In this document: in pieces, positions 17,640 through 26,597 of the stretch
Position numbering within the stretch: the first letter of the stretch is position 1
Layout of the letters: every line of letters starts with the position of its first letter
Origin: an uncultured Campylobacter sp.
GTDB lineage: Bacteria; Campylobacterota; Campylobacteria; Campylobacterales; Campylobacteraceae
Direction of reading: 5' to 3'
DNA length: 64,000 nucleotides
Assembly (NCBI RefSeq): GCF_963518785.1
Contig: NZ_CAUQKJ010000001.1
Location: 62,001 to 126,000 of the forward strand
The notes under the pieces: generated by a model
Told to the model about the DNA's origin: nothing
The model's database searches: none
The model's input: the letters and a program-made list of their open reading frames with translations, nothing else
Translations under genes and position numbers: made by a program

Positions 17640-18841
17640 TCTACTCTAAAATTTCGGCGCGCGGCGCTACGAAAAGATCTATGGGCGCGGCTTTGCGAAT
17701 AGACCAATCTAAAATTCCGCGCGACCGCCGATCGATTTTTAAATTTAATGCAAACGCCGCCGTAATACGCCTTAGCTTTAAAATTTGAACGCGAGCAGTC
17801 GCATATGCTTCGGCTCTAAAATTTTTAACGTGTGTGGTTGCATGCGCCTCGACTTTGAAATTTAACGAGCGCTTCACATACACGCTCAGTCGCAAAATTT
17901 CAATATGAGCATTATGTGCTTGAAATTTATACGAGCATTCGTGCGGCGGACCCGCTCACTAGACTTCAAATTTGGTTTTTAAATTTTAACGCGCGGATTG
18001 CGGTTTAAATTTACACTTTAAATTTTGCGGCTAGAATTTCGCAAGGCAAAATCCGTCGTCTTACCTGCGCCGCTAAGTTTTCGAGTTAAATTCCGCAAGT
18101 CGAAATTTAAATTTCATCGCTGGTAGCAGAGCCGTCACTCTAGTCGTGAGCTAAATTTAACAAGGCAAAATTTAGATCGGCGGTAAACGACGGCTCGCGC
18201 AAGCCGGTAAATTTTAGTCGCGTAAATTTTAAGATCGCGGCGGTAAAATTTAGCCCGCCAAAATTTTGCTTTGCGGATTTTGGGCATTTGCATATCCGCG
18301 CTTATAAATCGCAGCCGAAATTTTACGAAGCGAAATTTCGCGCCTTAAAATTTTATCCGTAAATTTTAAAAACTCAACGAAGGATACAACCCCACCGTTC
18401 CGCCTATCTTAAAATTTTATCCACAAATTTTAAAAATCCGACCGCGGAGGCCGAGATCAACGTTTGTCCGCTTCAATTAGCCGCGTGCCGAATTAACCGT
18501 ATGTGCGTTTGAAATTTAGCCGCACGCCTGCAATTTAGCTACGCCCTCATTTTAAATTTTATCGGCCGCCGCAAAACCTGGCCCGCAAAACAGATGTGCC
18601 GCAGAGCAGACTCCGCCGCGACGCCAAATCGCGCCGTAAATTTTATCGTTTCGCAGCAGAGCAAATTTTACACTGCAAAGCAAGAACCTGCGCGCCGCCG
18701 TATTAAATTGCACCGCAGAGCAATTTCGCGCCGCAGCTTGGTTTGCAGAGATCTTGCGCGCAAAGCTCGCTTTGCAAAACCTCGCGACGCAAGAGCTTTA
18801 AGCAATCTGCTTCGTAAAATTTCGCGTCGCAATAGCTAAAT
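17640..18841. repeat. 1.2-kb non-coding stretch with degenerate ~38-bp tandem units
   Basis: No credible gene is present. Between about 17780 and 17930 the AATT cores lie at 17782, 17820, 17859, 17896 and 17924, so spacing is about 38 bases at first. Neighbouring units share more than the core: each runs AAATTT, then AACG, then GCAT-containing DNA, then TCG-CT. The rest of the stretch, up to 18840, keeps a high density of AAATTT or TAAAATTT separated by GC-rich spacers. Confidence 0.7.
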
Positions 18842-19051
18842 TTAAAACGAAAAATCCCCCGTCGCGCCGTGCGACATGCTCTCATAAACAGCCTTGACGT
18901 ACTTATCGCGCACCGCGCAATCTAGCAGCTTCTCACACTCCAGGCAGCTAGTGAGATTGTGCTCCGCCTGGCACGCTTGCAGCGCGGCTAAGCTTTTATC
19001 CAAAATTTCGTCGTAAACGTCGCGCGGCGCGCTGTTCTCGGTATCAGCCAT
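18842..19051 (-). CDS. Small conserved cysteine-containing protein
   Basis: The 69-residue product has a cysteine cluster (SCLECEKLLDCAVRDKYV) and ends AVYESMSHGATGDFSF. Proteins of this size and motif sit next to fbp in other Campylobacter species, as I recall (Cj0839c in C. jejuni), and no function is established. The C-x2-C-x5-C spacing could hold a metal. Its ATG overlaps the fbp stop (TGATG), so it is translationally coupled to fbp. Family membership is likely; function is unknown. Confidence 0.75.
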   Translation of the reverse strand: MADTENSAPRDVYDEILDKSLAALQACQAEHNLTSCLECEKLLDCAVRDKYVKAVYESMSHGATGDFSF

Positions 19052-19899
19052 CAGTTTTTCTCGCCGTAAATTTCATGCATCTTCGCGATCTCGTACTTCG
19101 AGCCGAAGAAGCAAGGGCTGCTTTGGTGGATTTTTTCAATCTTTAGCTCCAAAAGCGAGCCGTTCACACCGTCGCTGGTGGCGCCTTCAGCGCGCTCGAA
19201 GATAAACGCAAACGGCAAAACCTCGAAGGTTACGCGAAGCTTGCCGCGCGGATGATCGCTAGTAGCGGGGTAGCTGAAAAGTCCGCCGCCTTTTAATAAA
19301 ATTTGATGCAGATCGCTCACCATCGCGCCGCTGTATCGCAAGCGGTATCCCTCGTCAAACAGCGTCCGCACGAGCTTTCGGTGCGGCTCGCTCCAGCCCT
19401 TTTGCGTCGCGCCCGTGGCGTTTAGCTTGCCCTTTTCGCTTAGGCGTAGATCTTTTACGAAGCTAAATTTACCCTCGCGATTTAGGCGGTAGAGCTTCGG
19501 CGCGTCCTCGCAAACGACCATTTCAAGGCGCGGTCCGTAGATGCAATAGATCGCCGCTTTTAAGTTTGCGGGCGAAATTTCATCCTCGTAGATGCCAAAT
19601 ATCGAGCCCACGGCAAAATTTACGTCCACCAAGCTTGAGCCATCGAGCGGATCGTAGGCGACGATGAGGCGGGCATCATTTCTAAGCTCCAGGGCCTCCT
19701 CTTTCTCCTCGCTGATTAGGGCGCGCACGAGCGGGTTTTTGCGAAATTCCGCCTCGATTATGGCGTCGCTTTTTACGTCGAGCTTAAGCTGCGTATCGCC
19801 CGTGCTATTGTGATGATCTGTGTAGCCGAAGTCCGCGTATTTCAGCTCCTCGGCGATTTGTAGCGCGATATTTTGGATTGATTTTACGATCTCTTGCAT
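19051..19899 (-). CDS. fbp: Fructose-1,6-bisphosphatase class I
   Basis: This gluconeogenic enzyme hydrolyses fructose-1,6-bisphosphate to fructose-6-phosphate. The metal and phosphate site AYDPLDGSSLVDVNFAVGS is at residues 81-99, with Asp83 and Asp86 as expected metal ligands. LISEEKEE upstream supplies further acidic residues, and RYSGAMVSDLHQIL and GGLFSYPA are typical later segments. The length of 282 residues is short for the class (about 330) but usual for epsilonproteobacteria. It lies nine bases after mobB and overlaps the small cysteine protein gene. Campylobacter lacks a classical phosphofructokinase in most species, so this enzyme serves sugar synthesis for the envelope. Confidence 0.93.
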   Translation of the reverse strand: MQEIVKSIQNIALQIAEELKYADFGYTDHHNSTGDTQLKLDVKSDAIIEAEFRKNPLVRALISEEKEEALELRNDARLIVAYDPLDGSSLVDVNFAVGSIFGIYEDEISPANLKAAIYCIYGPRLEMVVCEDAPKLYRLNREGKFSFVKDLRLSEKGKLNATGATQKGWSEPHRKLVRTLFDEGYRLRYSGAMVSDLHQILLKGGGLFSYPATSDHPRGKLRVTFEVLPFAFIFERAEGATSDGVNGSLLELKIEKIHQSSPCFFGSKYEIAKMHEIYGEKN

Positions 19900-19908
19900 T
19901 TTATTCCT

Positions 19909-20397
19909 TTACATTTTTTTGGCGTTTTTTAAGATCCATTCGCTAATGCCCGCAGCGTCGTTGATGTCGAAATTTACCGGGCAAAACTTATCCATCTGCT
20001 CGCCGCTTAAATTTGAAGCGATCGCGTCCGAAAATGGCAGATACGCCGGATCGATCCTGTCGCGAAATAGGCTTATGCGCGGCAACGGCAGCGTCTTTAG
20101 CCCCTCTACGAGCAAGATATCAAACTCGCCTAGCATCCCCACGACCTCGTCAATCTGCATACAGCGCTGCGAAAAATAGCTCGTTCGCGTAGGGCTCATC
20201 ACGACGGTTTCGGCGCCGAGCTCGCTAAATTTGGCGCTGTCTTTGCCCTCTACGTCAAAGCGCGCCTTATCGCCAGGATCGTGCTTTACGATCGCGATCC
20301 GCAGTCCGCTAGCGATAAAAATTTTAGCGATCTTGCAAATTAGCGTCGTTTTGCCGCTGTTGGAAGGGCCTGAAAATGCGATAACAAGTCTTTTCAT
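19909..20397 (-). CDS. mobB: Molybdopterin-guanine dinucleotide biosynthesis protein MobB
   Basis: A 162-residue P-loop GTPase that aids attachment of GMP to molybdopterin, giving the cofactor of formate dehydrogenase, nitrate reductase and similar enzymes. The Walker A loop is FSGPSNSGKTTL (residues 8-19). IVKHDPGDKARFDVEGKDSA and LLVEGLKTLPLPRI are characteristic MobB segments. It is the first gene of the minus-strand unit mobB-fbp-small protein, an order I recall from C. jejuni (Cj0841c-Cj0840c-Cj0839c). The start codon is ATG at 20397. Confidence 0.9.
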   Translation of the reverse strand: MKRLVIAFSGPSNSGKTTLICKIAKIFIASGLRIAIVKHDPGDKARFDVEGKDSAKFSELGAETVVMSPTRTSYFSQRCMQIDEVVGMLGEFDILLVEGLKTLPLPRISLFRDRIDPAYLPFSDAIASNLSGEQMDKFCPVNFDINDAAGISEWILKNAKKM

Positions 20398-20497
20398 TTT
20401 TAAAATCCGGCTTTTTAAGATGAGCAGATTGTAGCGAATTTAGCCTTTTAAAAAGCAAAATTCGTTAAAATGCGCCTAAAATTTCAAAGGAAAATCG

Positions 20498-21019
20498 ATG
20501 AAGAAATTTGATTTTAGCGGCGCGCTAAACGGCTTGCTAAAAGGCTCGCTCTTAGCCGCGCTAGCGCTATTTTTAAACTCCTGCTCTGCAAACGATCCCC
20601 GTCACGATCCGCTTAAAAACGAGTTTCTAGCCTATACGCAAAAATTTGAATCGGTGCGTGCGGGCGATCGCTATTTGGGAGTTGCGACCTATCTAAATCC
20701 CGTCGCACCCGAGCTTAGAAACGCCGCGGAGGACGAGGTGCTTTTGCTCACCTCCTATCCTAAAGAGGTGCAGATCCTCGCGGTGCAGCTCAACGGCGCA
20801 AACGCAAACGTAACGCCGCTTGGCGACGGCGATCCGCTTTTGCAAAAGGAGCTTTTTAAGATCGCGTGGGCGAGCCGCTACAAGATCACCGCGCCTAAGA
20901 GCGATAAGGACGAGCTGGTGCTTAGCTACCGCACCTCAAATGGTCTGGGTGCCACGATGAAATTTCGTAAAATTTCAAAGTCGCTGTATTGGCAGCCGCA
21001 GATCGATCTGAAAGATTAA
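20498..21019 (+). CDS. Conserved lipoprotein
   Basis: A 173-residue protein with an N-terminal lipoprotein signal: hydrophobic SLLAALALFLNSC with the lipobox cysteine near residue 30. The mature part is mixed alpha/beta with VLLLTSYPKEVQILAVQLNG and no enzyme motif I know. A lipoprotein divergent from mobB also occurs in C. jejuni (Cj0842, from memory), so it is probably part of the conserved neighbourhood. It shares a strand with the next gene, which begins 10 bases after its stop behind AAAGGAGA. Function unknown. Confidence 0.75.
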   Translation: MKKFDFSGALNGLLKGSLLAALALFLNSCSANDPRHDPLKNEFLAYTQKFESVRAGDRYLGVATYLNPVAPELRNAAEDEVLLLTSYPKEVQILAVQLNGANANVTPLGDGDPLLQKELFKIAWASRYKITAPKSDKDELVLSYRTSNGLGATMKFRKISKSLYWQPQIDLKD

Positions 21020-21029
21020 AGGAGAGAGG

Positions 21030-21989
21030 GTGGGTTACGACATAAGCTACCATGCGATCGGCAAAGATGAAATTTCGCAGTGGTATTTTAAGCCGCTAAA
21101 GCTCGCGCAAAAAGGCGATTTTGAGGCTATCGCTAAAATCGCGCGCGAAACGGGGATGGATGAATTTTATGTAGAAAAATACGCGGACGGCTTCCGCTCG
21201 GCGCTGCAGTACGGCACGCAGGGGATTTTTAATAAAACGCACGGATTTCACCTTGCCGTGGCGCAGGGCTATTTTAGAGAGTATTTTTACACGCGCGGCA
21301 CGGCGTTTAGCTTTTTGGCGGAGCAAAGCTTTAAATTTAAACCCTACATAAGCGATTGGCGCGAGGTTTTGCCGGCGGAATTTCTAGCGGAATTTAGCGG
21401 CGAAATTCACAACGAGATCGTCGAGAATTATTGCTGCGGCGCGTATCTTAGCGCTGCTAGCGTGCAGAAACTGCTGCGCGATTATGAGGCGGGCGGCGAG
21501 GTTAAATCCGCCGTAGACGAGTTTTACGCACAGAATTTGCCCGTGTTTTTAAAGGCGCTAAATTCCGCCGCAGAGCTTGAAGTAGGGCTGCTTGAGGCTA
21601 CCGAGGTGGTTGAGCCCAATCCGATCGATCTTAATAGGTCCGAGTCGTTTTCAAATCTTTTTAATTGTGATACGCAGGGCGCGCTAATATATGCGGAAAT
21701 CGCCGCACGGCAGATCGGCGAAGCGATGCAGCGAGATAAGGCAGGCGGAGGCGGTACGACAGGCGGAGAGAATTCCGCCTCGCGCGGCGCCAATGTAACG
21801 GACGGCGGCAGTGTGATGGAAGCGGATGGCGGCACAATGAAAGAAAGCGGCGAGAATTCCGTCCCGTGCAGCGGCGATACGATCGAAGGCGGCAGTGAGA
21901 ATTCCGCCGCAGAAGATCATGAAGACGCAACCACTGCGGGCGGCGAAAAGAAGTCGCTTTTCGGCAAGATCAAAGGGCTTTTTAAATAG
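21030..21989 (+). CDS. Unknown protein with repeat-bearing C-terminal tail
   Basis: The start is a GTG preceded by AAAGGAGAGAG. Residues 1-235 look like a folded helical domain beginning MGYDISYHAIGKDEISQWYF, with histidines and aromatic residues but no recognised catalytic motif. Residues about 235-300 form a Gly/Ser/Glu-rich tail in which GENSA, GENSV and SENSA recur, each encoded by a GAGAATTCC core; this is the AATT repeat in sparse form. The last residues, KKSLFGKIKGLFK, form a basic amphipathic end. I do not recall this gene between the lipoprotein and slt in C. jejuni, so it may be an addition. Confidence 0.6.
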   Translation: MGYDISYHAIGKDEISQWYFKPLKLAQKGDFEAIAKIARETGMDEFYVEKYADGFRSALQYGTQGIFNKTHGFHLAVAQGYFREYFYTRGTAFSFLAEQSFKFKPYISDWREVLPAEFLAEFSGEIHNEIVENYCCGAYLSAASVQKLLRDYEAGGEVKSAVDEFYAQNLPVFLKALNSAAELEVGLLEATEVVEPNPIDLNRSESFSNLFNCDTQGALIYAEIAARQIGEAMQRDKAGGGGTTGGENSASRGANVTDGGSVMEADGGTMKESGENSVPCSGDTIEGGSENSAAEDHEDATTAGGEKKSLFGKIKGLFK

Positions 21990-22261
21990 CAATTTGATCG
22001 CTAAATTTTAAAGCGGCTTGCGGAGCCGCACGATCAAATCGCGATTAAATCATCTCGCGCTCGCGAGTCCCGCACCGCGCTGTTAAATTTTGCTAAAACG
22101 GCGCACGGCAGGCGTAGATTTAAAATTTAAAACTTGCCGAAATTTTAAAACGGCGGCTTGCATATCGGAAGTTACGAAATTTTAAATCGCCGCAAACAAG
22201 CTGTGAAGAGGCTAAATTTAAATCCGCTGCAGCCTTTGCGGCGGGATAAGCTGCGGATAGT

Positions 22262-24598
22262 TTATCTGTTTAAATTTTTGATCTTTTGTTGATCCAGCGG
22301 CAGGTCGGAGCGGATTTTTATTATGACCGTATCGTCGCCGTGGGCGCTTCCGCCTATTAAAACGCCTCCGTCATCCGTGCTTACGGCGCTTTTGAGCCAA
22401 AAATCTTGCAATTTCGCTTTGTTTTCGCGCAATATATTGCCGTCCAGATCAAGCTCCAGAAATATCGTCTGATCCTCCGAAGCGTCGTTTGCGCCGATTA
22501 GAAGTAGCCCCTCTTTGTAGTTTGCTAATTTATAGGTCGCGTTTAGCGTGTTGGGCAGATCGCAGACGCCGCGATCTCTTCCACAAATCTGCTTTCTCCA
22601 AATTTCATTGCCTAAGGCGTCAAATTTCGCGATATTTGCGCCGAATTTTGCCAGCAGAAATATCGATCCGTCCTTTGCTTTTAGCAGCTGCGCTTTCTGA
22701 TCTATTACAAGTTCGTCCGAGGTGCCGCCTTCCTTCGTGCGAGCGAAATTTACGCTCTTATGCCAAAGCTCCTCGCCTTTGGCGTTAAATTTTAAAAATC
22801 CGTCTTTTTCGATGATGAGTAGGATCTCACTTTCGGATATTTTTGCTATCTTTGTCATGGTGCCGTCAAACGGCCTTTTGCTCTTTACGATATTTAGCTT
22901 TTTCTTCCATAGCAGTTTTTCTCTCTCATAAAAGCACAGATTGTCGTTTTCGTCTATCGCGGCAAATTTATCGCCGAAGCTCGCTACTTCTTTAAATTTA
23001 ATAGGAAATTCGTGGATTATCTTTTTCGTTTTGGCGTCTAAAATTTGATTATCCAAAAGCACGTATGAATCCATCGCCGCTACCGGCATATTGGCCGTGG
23101 ATACCACATTTAATTTTTTGCGCCAGAGCTCCGCTCCTCGCTCGCTTAACGCAACTAGCGAGACTCGGTATTCGTCGTTTGCGCTTGCAAGGAGTAGATA
23201 TCCTTGCGGAGATTTTATTATGTTATCGACGGTTCGAAAGCCGTTTTTAGCGTAAGGAAGTTCCCAGATTGCGCCTTTTTCTTCAGGGCTTTTTTCGGCT
23301 AAAATTTCATTTTGCATCTGCGCAGATCGTGCGGATTTTTCGGCGGAGCTTAGCGAAGCACGATCAAGTCCGCTTATGAACGATCCGTTTTTCGTAAAAT
23401 AGGAAAAGAATAGATATTCGCCGCGAGATTCGACGCTTACGCCCTTTAGGCTCTGCGGAAAGAGATATCTTTTTATCGGAGCGGGGTCTAGTTTATTGCT
23501 AAAATCGATCAGATCCACGCTTGGAAATTCCCCTTTTTCGGATATTTTTTTGCCCAAGTAGGCTAAATTTAGATCCTCTATGACTTTAAAATTATTTAAG
23601 TGCGCGCCGCTGTAATACGCGCTTGATTGAACCGTGTTATTTTCGCCCAAATCATATAGCCCAAATTCGTTCCAATTTGATGAAAATACCCGCTTGCCGT
23701 CTTTGGATAGCGTCATTTTATCTATTTCTAAATGCGGATGAGCGATATAGCGGACCTGTTTTAAGATATTAGAGTTTTTTTGCAGGGCATTTGCGCGGTA
23801 CCTTTCCATATCCGATATATCTAAAACATAAAATCCCACCCAGCTTGCCAGCAAAAGTTCATTCTCAGATAGCAGTTTTAGATCGTCGAGCTCCTTTATT
23901 TCGGATAGTCTATGCGGTGCGCAAGCGTAATCGTAATCCCGCTTATCGACTTTGGAAGGGGCGATAAAATAAGCAAGCTGCGTAAATTTATCATCTTTTA
24001 CGTCATAGGCGGTAAGGGTGCTAAAAAAATCCTTCGCAAAAAGGGTGTGTCCGTCGGCTGAAAGCTCTATTTTATTTACAAATCGCGCTTCAAGCTGAGC
24101 CGAAATTTTAATATCTCTTCGGTCGCTAAGATCCAGCTTATAAATTCCGAAATTCGGATCGGCGACGAATAGACTTTTGCCGTCTTTGCTCTGTGCGATA
24201 TCTATGTAGGCTGGATCAAACTCATGCTGCGGAAAAGAAAATATGCCCGCAAGCCTTAGAGTGCGCGGCTCGGTAACGTCAATCAAGACGATGCCGCCTT
24301 TATCGTCGCCCAAGCCAAAGAGCGTATTTTGATCCTCAGAAAGGCGCAGCTCGTAAATTTCAAACGGGAGCTTAAGCGCGTTTTTTGCAAGCTCCCTCTC
24401 CTCTAAATTTACCTCTTGCAACGCGCCGCCATGTTTTTTGGCAGTGGCAAGATCGCTTTTAAGGATTAAAATTTCATCTTCTTTTAGTGATTTTAAAGTC
24501 TCTTTGGCGGTTGAAAAATTTTGAGTCGCCGCGCAAATTTCGCAGATAAAAGCCAAAGCGGCTAAAATTTTAACTATAAGATTTCGCTTTGTTTTCAT
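22262..24598 (-). CDS. Exported beta-propeller protein (LVIVD / PQQ-like repeats)
   Basis: The chosen start at 24598 (MKTKRNLIVKILAALAFICE) gives a clean signal peptide; an ATG 21 bases upstream is possible but lacks room for a ribosome site. The 778-residue protein is built of propeller blades. The first half has LVIVD-type units (DKGGIVLIDVTEPRTLRLAG, NFGIYKLDLSD). The second half has units like GAELWRKKLNVV and GNEIWRKQI, as in PQQ-type propellers. Such proteins act as surface or periplasmic scaffolds. It follows slt by about 40 bases on the same strand and is probably cotranscribed with it. Function is unknown. Confidence 0.7.
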   Translation of the reverse strand: MKTKRNLIVKILAALAFICEICAATQNFSTAKETLKSLKEDEILILKSDLATAKKHGGALQEVNLEERELAKNALKLPFEIYELRLSEDQNTLFGLGDDKGGIVLIDVTEPRTLRLAGIFSFPQHEFDPAYIDIAQSKDGKSLFVADPNFGIYKLDLSDRRDIKISAQLEARFVNKIELSADGHTLFAKDFFSTLTAYDVKDDKFTQLAYFIAPSKVDKRDYDYACAPHRLSEIKELDDLKLLSENELLLASWVGFYVLDISDMERYRANALQKNSNILKQVRYIAHPHLEIDKMTLSKDGKRVFSSNWNEFGLYDLGENNTVQSSAYYSGAHLNNFKVIEDLNLAYLGKKISEKGEFPSVDLIDFSNKLDPAPIKRYLFPQSLKGVSVESRGEYLFFSYFTKNGSFISGLDRASLSSAEKSARSAQMQNEILAEKSPEEKGAIWELPYAKNGFRTVDNIIKSPQGYLLLASANDEYRVSLVALSERGAELWRKKLNVVSTANMPVAAMDSYVLLDNQILDAKTKKIIHEFPIKFKEVASFGDKFAAIDENDNLCFYEREKLLWKKKLNIVKSKRPFDGTMTKIAKISESEILLIIEKDGFLKFNAKGEELWHKSVNFARTKEGGTSDELVIDQKAQLLKAKDGSIFLLAKFGANIAKFDALGNEIWRKQICGRDRGVCDLPNTLNATYKLANYKEGLLLIGANDASEDQTIFLELDLDGNILRENKAKLQDFWLKSAVSTDDGGVLIGGSAHGDDTVIIKIRSDLPLDQQKIKNLNR

Positions 24599-24639
24599 TT
24601 CGCCGCTTTTTAAAATCATCCTCCAAGCCCGCTGCCAGC

Positions 24640-26304
24640 TTAGCGGAAGTCGTCGCTTCTGCTCGGTACCAGCAGATCTTGCAGCTCCTGTTGTACTGAG
24701 ATTTTCGCGCGCGGATCGAGGATCTGCGAGTAGATGATAAAATTTGCAAGCACCTTTTTACCGTAGTCTCTGCTCTCGGCATACGGCACGAGCTCCATGC
24801 TAAGCCACGGCTCGAATTTGCCCTTATTAAACATATCGCCGCGCTGAAGCATCTTTTTGACGAGCCCGAGCCCGCCGTTGTAAGCGTATGCGATGAAAAC
24901 CGGGCTGTAAATTTTGCGCTCCAGCCAGTCGATATGGATGTTAGCAAAGCGGTAAGCGACTTCGGGGCGAAACATATCGTCTTGATCAAAGCCGTCGATT
25001 TTGAGTTGCTTTTTGCCGATCTCGTTAGCCAAAAACGGCATAAATTGCATCATCCCAAGCGCATACGACGTAGATACCGATGCGGGCACGAAGCGGCTTT
25101 CTTGGCGCGCGAGCGCTAAAATTAGCGCCTTGCGGCGGTTGTCGCCGTCGCCGATATATTCCATAAACGGCGTTGGATAGAAGTTATCCTTGCCGCCGCT
25201 TGCTTTATTCATGATGTACGAGTACTCGCCGATGCTTTGCTTGGTGTCGAATTTTTTGGCAAATTCCAAAAGCTGCTCGCGAGACATTCTATCGGCGCTA
25301 TTTTTTGTGCGAACCCAAGCGAAAGGATCGGTGATATCGTAGCCTTCGATGGAATTTTTAGCGGGGTTTGGGATGATTATGTTTAAATTCCTATCCCCTA
25401 AGACCTCCTTGGCATAAAGCGCATAGAGGCTGTAATAATCGCTGCTAGCAAGCTGACGCAAGACATTTTGATCTCCATTTAGCAGGTAGATCCAAAATTT
25501 CGCATTGTGCACGTCGTGAGGCTTCTCAAAGCTCGCAGCCGCGCGGCTAAAAAATGCAAGCGCAGCCCCTTCATCGCCCTGCATGACGGCATTTACGCCC
25601 AGCATAAACGCTACGTCCTTCTCCACGGCTAGCGGATCGACGCCCGTGAGCGAGCGGCGCAGAAGCGGATATTTGCGGCTGATTAGCGCGTCGTTGATAA
25701 CCGCTTTGAAGCCTTTTTGCGAAGCCAGTTCGCTTACGAAGGCTGCGTCGGCGTCGATGTCGATCAGAGCGTCTTTGCCCGCGCCTTTTAAGTAGTCGTA
25801 ATATAAAAAGTAGTTTTGCGCGTTGCGGCTCTGCATAAAATACTCGCTCGGATTTTTGTCGTTAAATCCGCGCAGTAGATTTACAGCATTGCGCGAAGCC
25901 GCGTCTTGGTGCTTTTCAAGCTGCGAAGCGAGCGTCTCGCGCACCGACGGGCTTAGCTTGGCGATAAAATTTGGATAGGAGCGCGCCTTTTTGCAGGTTA
26001 AATTTGCATCTAAAATATTTGCCGCCGTTACTCCTGCGCAGCGATCCGGACGCTTAGGAGGGCGAATGGCGCCGAAAATTCTATCTAGCTTCTCTTTTAG
26101 TTTGCCTTTGTAGCGAAAGATACTTTGTTTTAAAATTTTAATCTCCGCTTTGTTGTATTTCGTCTCATCTATTAGGCGATAGATGTAATAGTCCTTGGCT
26201 AGGGATTTTGGCTCGTTTTTGATCTGTTCGTAGCTTAAAATTTTACCGCTACTTGCGGCGCACAGCAGTCCCAAAACAAGGCTAAATTTCAGAAATATTT
26301 TCAA
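24640..26304 (-). CDS. slt: Soluble lytic murein transglycosylase
   Basis: The 554-residue periplasmic enzyme cuts glycan strands of peptidoglycan to form 1,6-anhydro-muropeptides. A signal peptide (MKIFLKFSLVLGLLCAASSG) is followed by a long alpha-superhelical region and, from about residue 385, the catalytic SLT domain: ALILALARQESRFVPASVS with the catalytic Glu, YALGMMQFMP, and AYAYNGG. This matches the Slt70 layout. Its start overlaps yggT by four bases, and the chain gltX-yggT-slt seems to be one operon, as I recall for C. jejuni (Cj0845c-Cj0843c). Confidence 0.92.
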   Translation of the reverse strand: MKIFLKFSLVLGLLCAASSGKILSYEQIKNEPKSLAKDYYIYRLIDETKYNKAEIKILKQSIFRYKGKLKEKLDRIFGAIRPPKRPDRCAGVTAANILDANLTCKKARSYPNFIAKLSPSVRETLASQLEKHQDAASRNAVNLLRGFNDKNPSEYFMQSRNAQNYFLYYDYLKGAGKDALIDIDADAAFVSELASQKGFKAVINDALISRKYPLLRRSLTGVDPLAVEKDVAFMLGVNAVMQGDEGAALAFFSRAAASFEKPHDVHNAKFWIYLLNGDQNVLRQLASSDYYSLYALYAKEVLGDRNLNIIIPNPAKNSIEGYDITDPFAWVRTKNSADRMSREQLLEFAKKFDTKQSIGEYSYIMNKASGGKDNFYPTPFMEYIGDGDNRRKALILALARQESRFVPASVSTSYALGMMQFMPFLANEIGKKQLKIDGFDQDDMFRPEVAYRFANIHIDWLERKIYSPVFIAYAYNGGLGLVKKMLQRGDMFNKGKFEPWLSMELVPYAESRDYGKKVLANFIIYSQILDPRAKISVQQELQDLLVPSRSDDFR

Positions 26305-26597
26305 ATGACCGTCCTATTGATGATATAGATTATCGCGCTGTCAAAGAAGTTAAGCACGAGCAAGATAAGAAGCGGCGAAAGATCAAACCCACCGAAAGTC
26401 GTAGGCAGATAACGACGCACCAACGCAAACGCAGGCTCGGTAAGCGCAGAGATCGCGCGGAAGATTTTATAAAATTTACCGAACGGATTTGGGCGGATGA
26501 AACTCAAAACGCAGGCGACGAAAATTAGCATCATATAAGCTTGAATCACGTAGTGAATACTCACTAAAATGCCGTAAAATACGCTATTTAGTAGCAT
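26301..26597 (-). CDS. YggT family membrane protein
   Basis: A 98-residue protein with two hydrophobic blocks, IQAYMMLIFVACVLSFIRPN near the N-terminus and LSPLLILLVLNFFDSAIIYI near the C-terminus, joined by the family motif LTEPAFALVRRYLP. YggT proteins are small inner-membrane proteins linked to envelope or division processes in several bacteria; their mechanism is unclear. It overlaps gltX by 14 bases and slt by 4, so translation is tightly coupled. Confidence 0.85.
   Translation of the reverse strand: MLLNSVFYGILVSIHYVIQAYMMLIFVACVLSFIRPNPFGKFYKIFRAISALTEPAFALVRRYLPTTFGGFDLSPLLILLVLNFFDSAIIYIINRTVI

Noticed and set aside
18594..18839. Open frame of about 80 codons in the non-coding stretch
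   Set aside because: Arg/Ala-rich translation of repeat-like GC-rich DNA, no Shine-Dalgarno, no motif.
17640..18841. CRISPR or prophage attachment region
   Set aside because: Repeat-like units are degenerate and about 38 bp with no unique spacers; no cas or phage genes are near.
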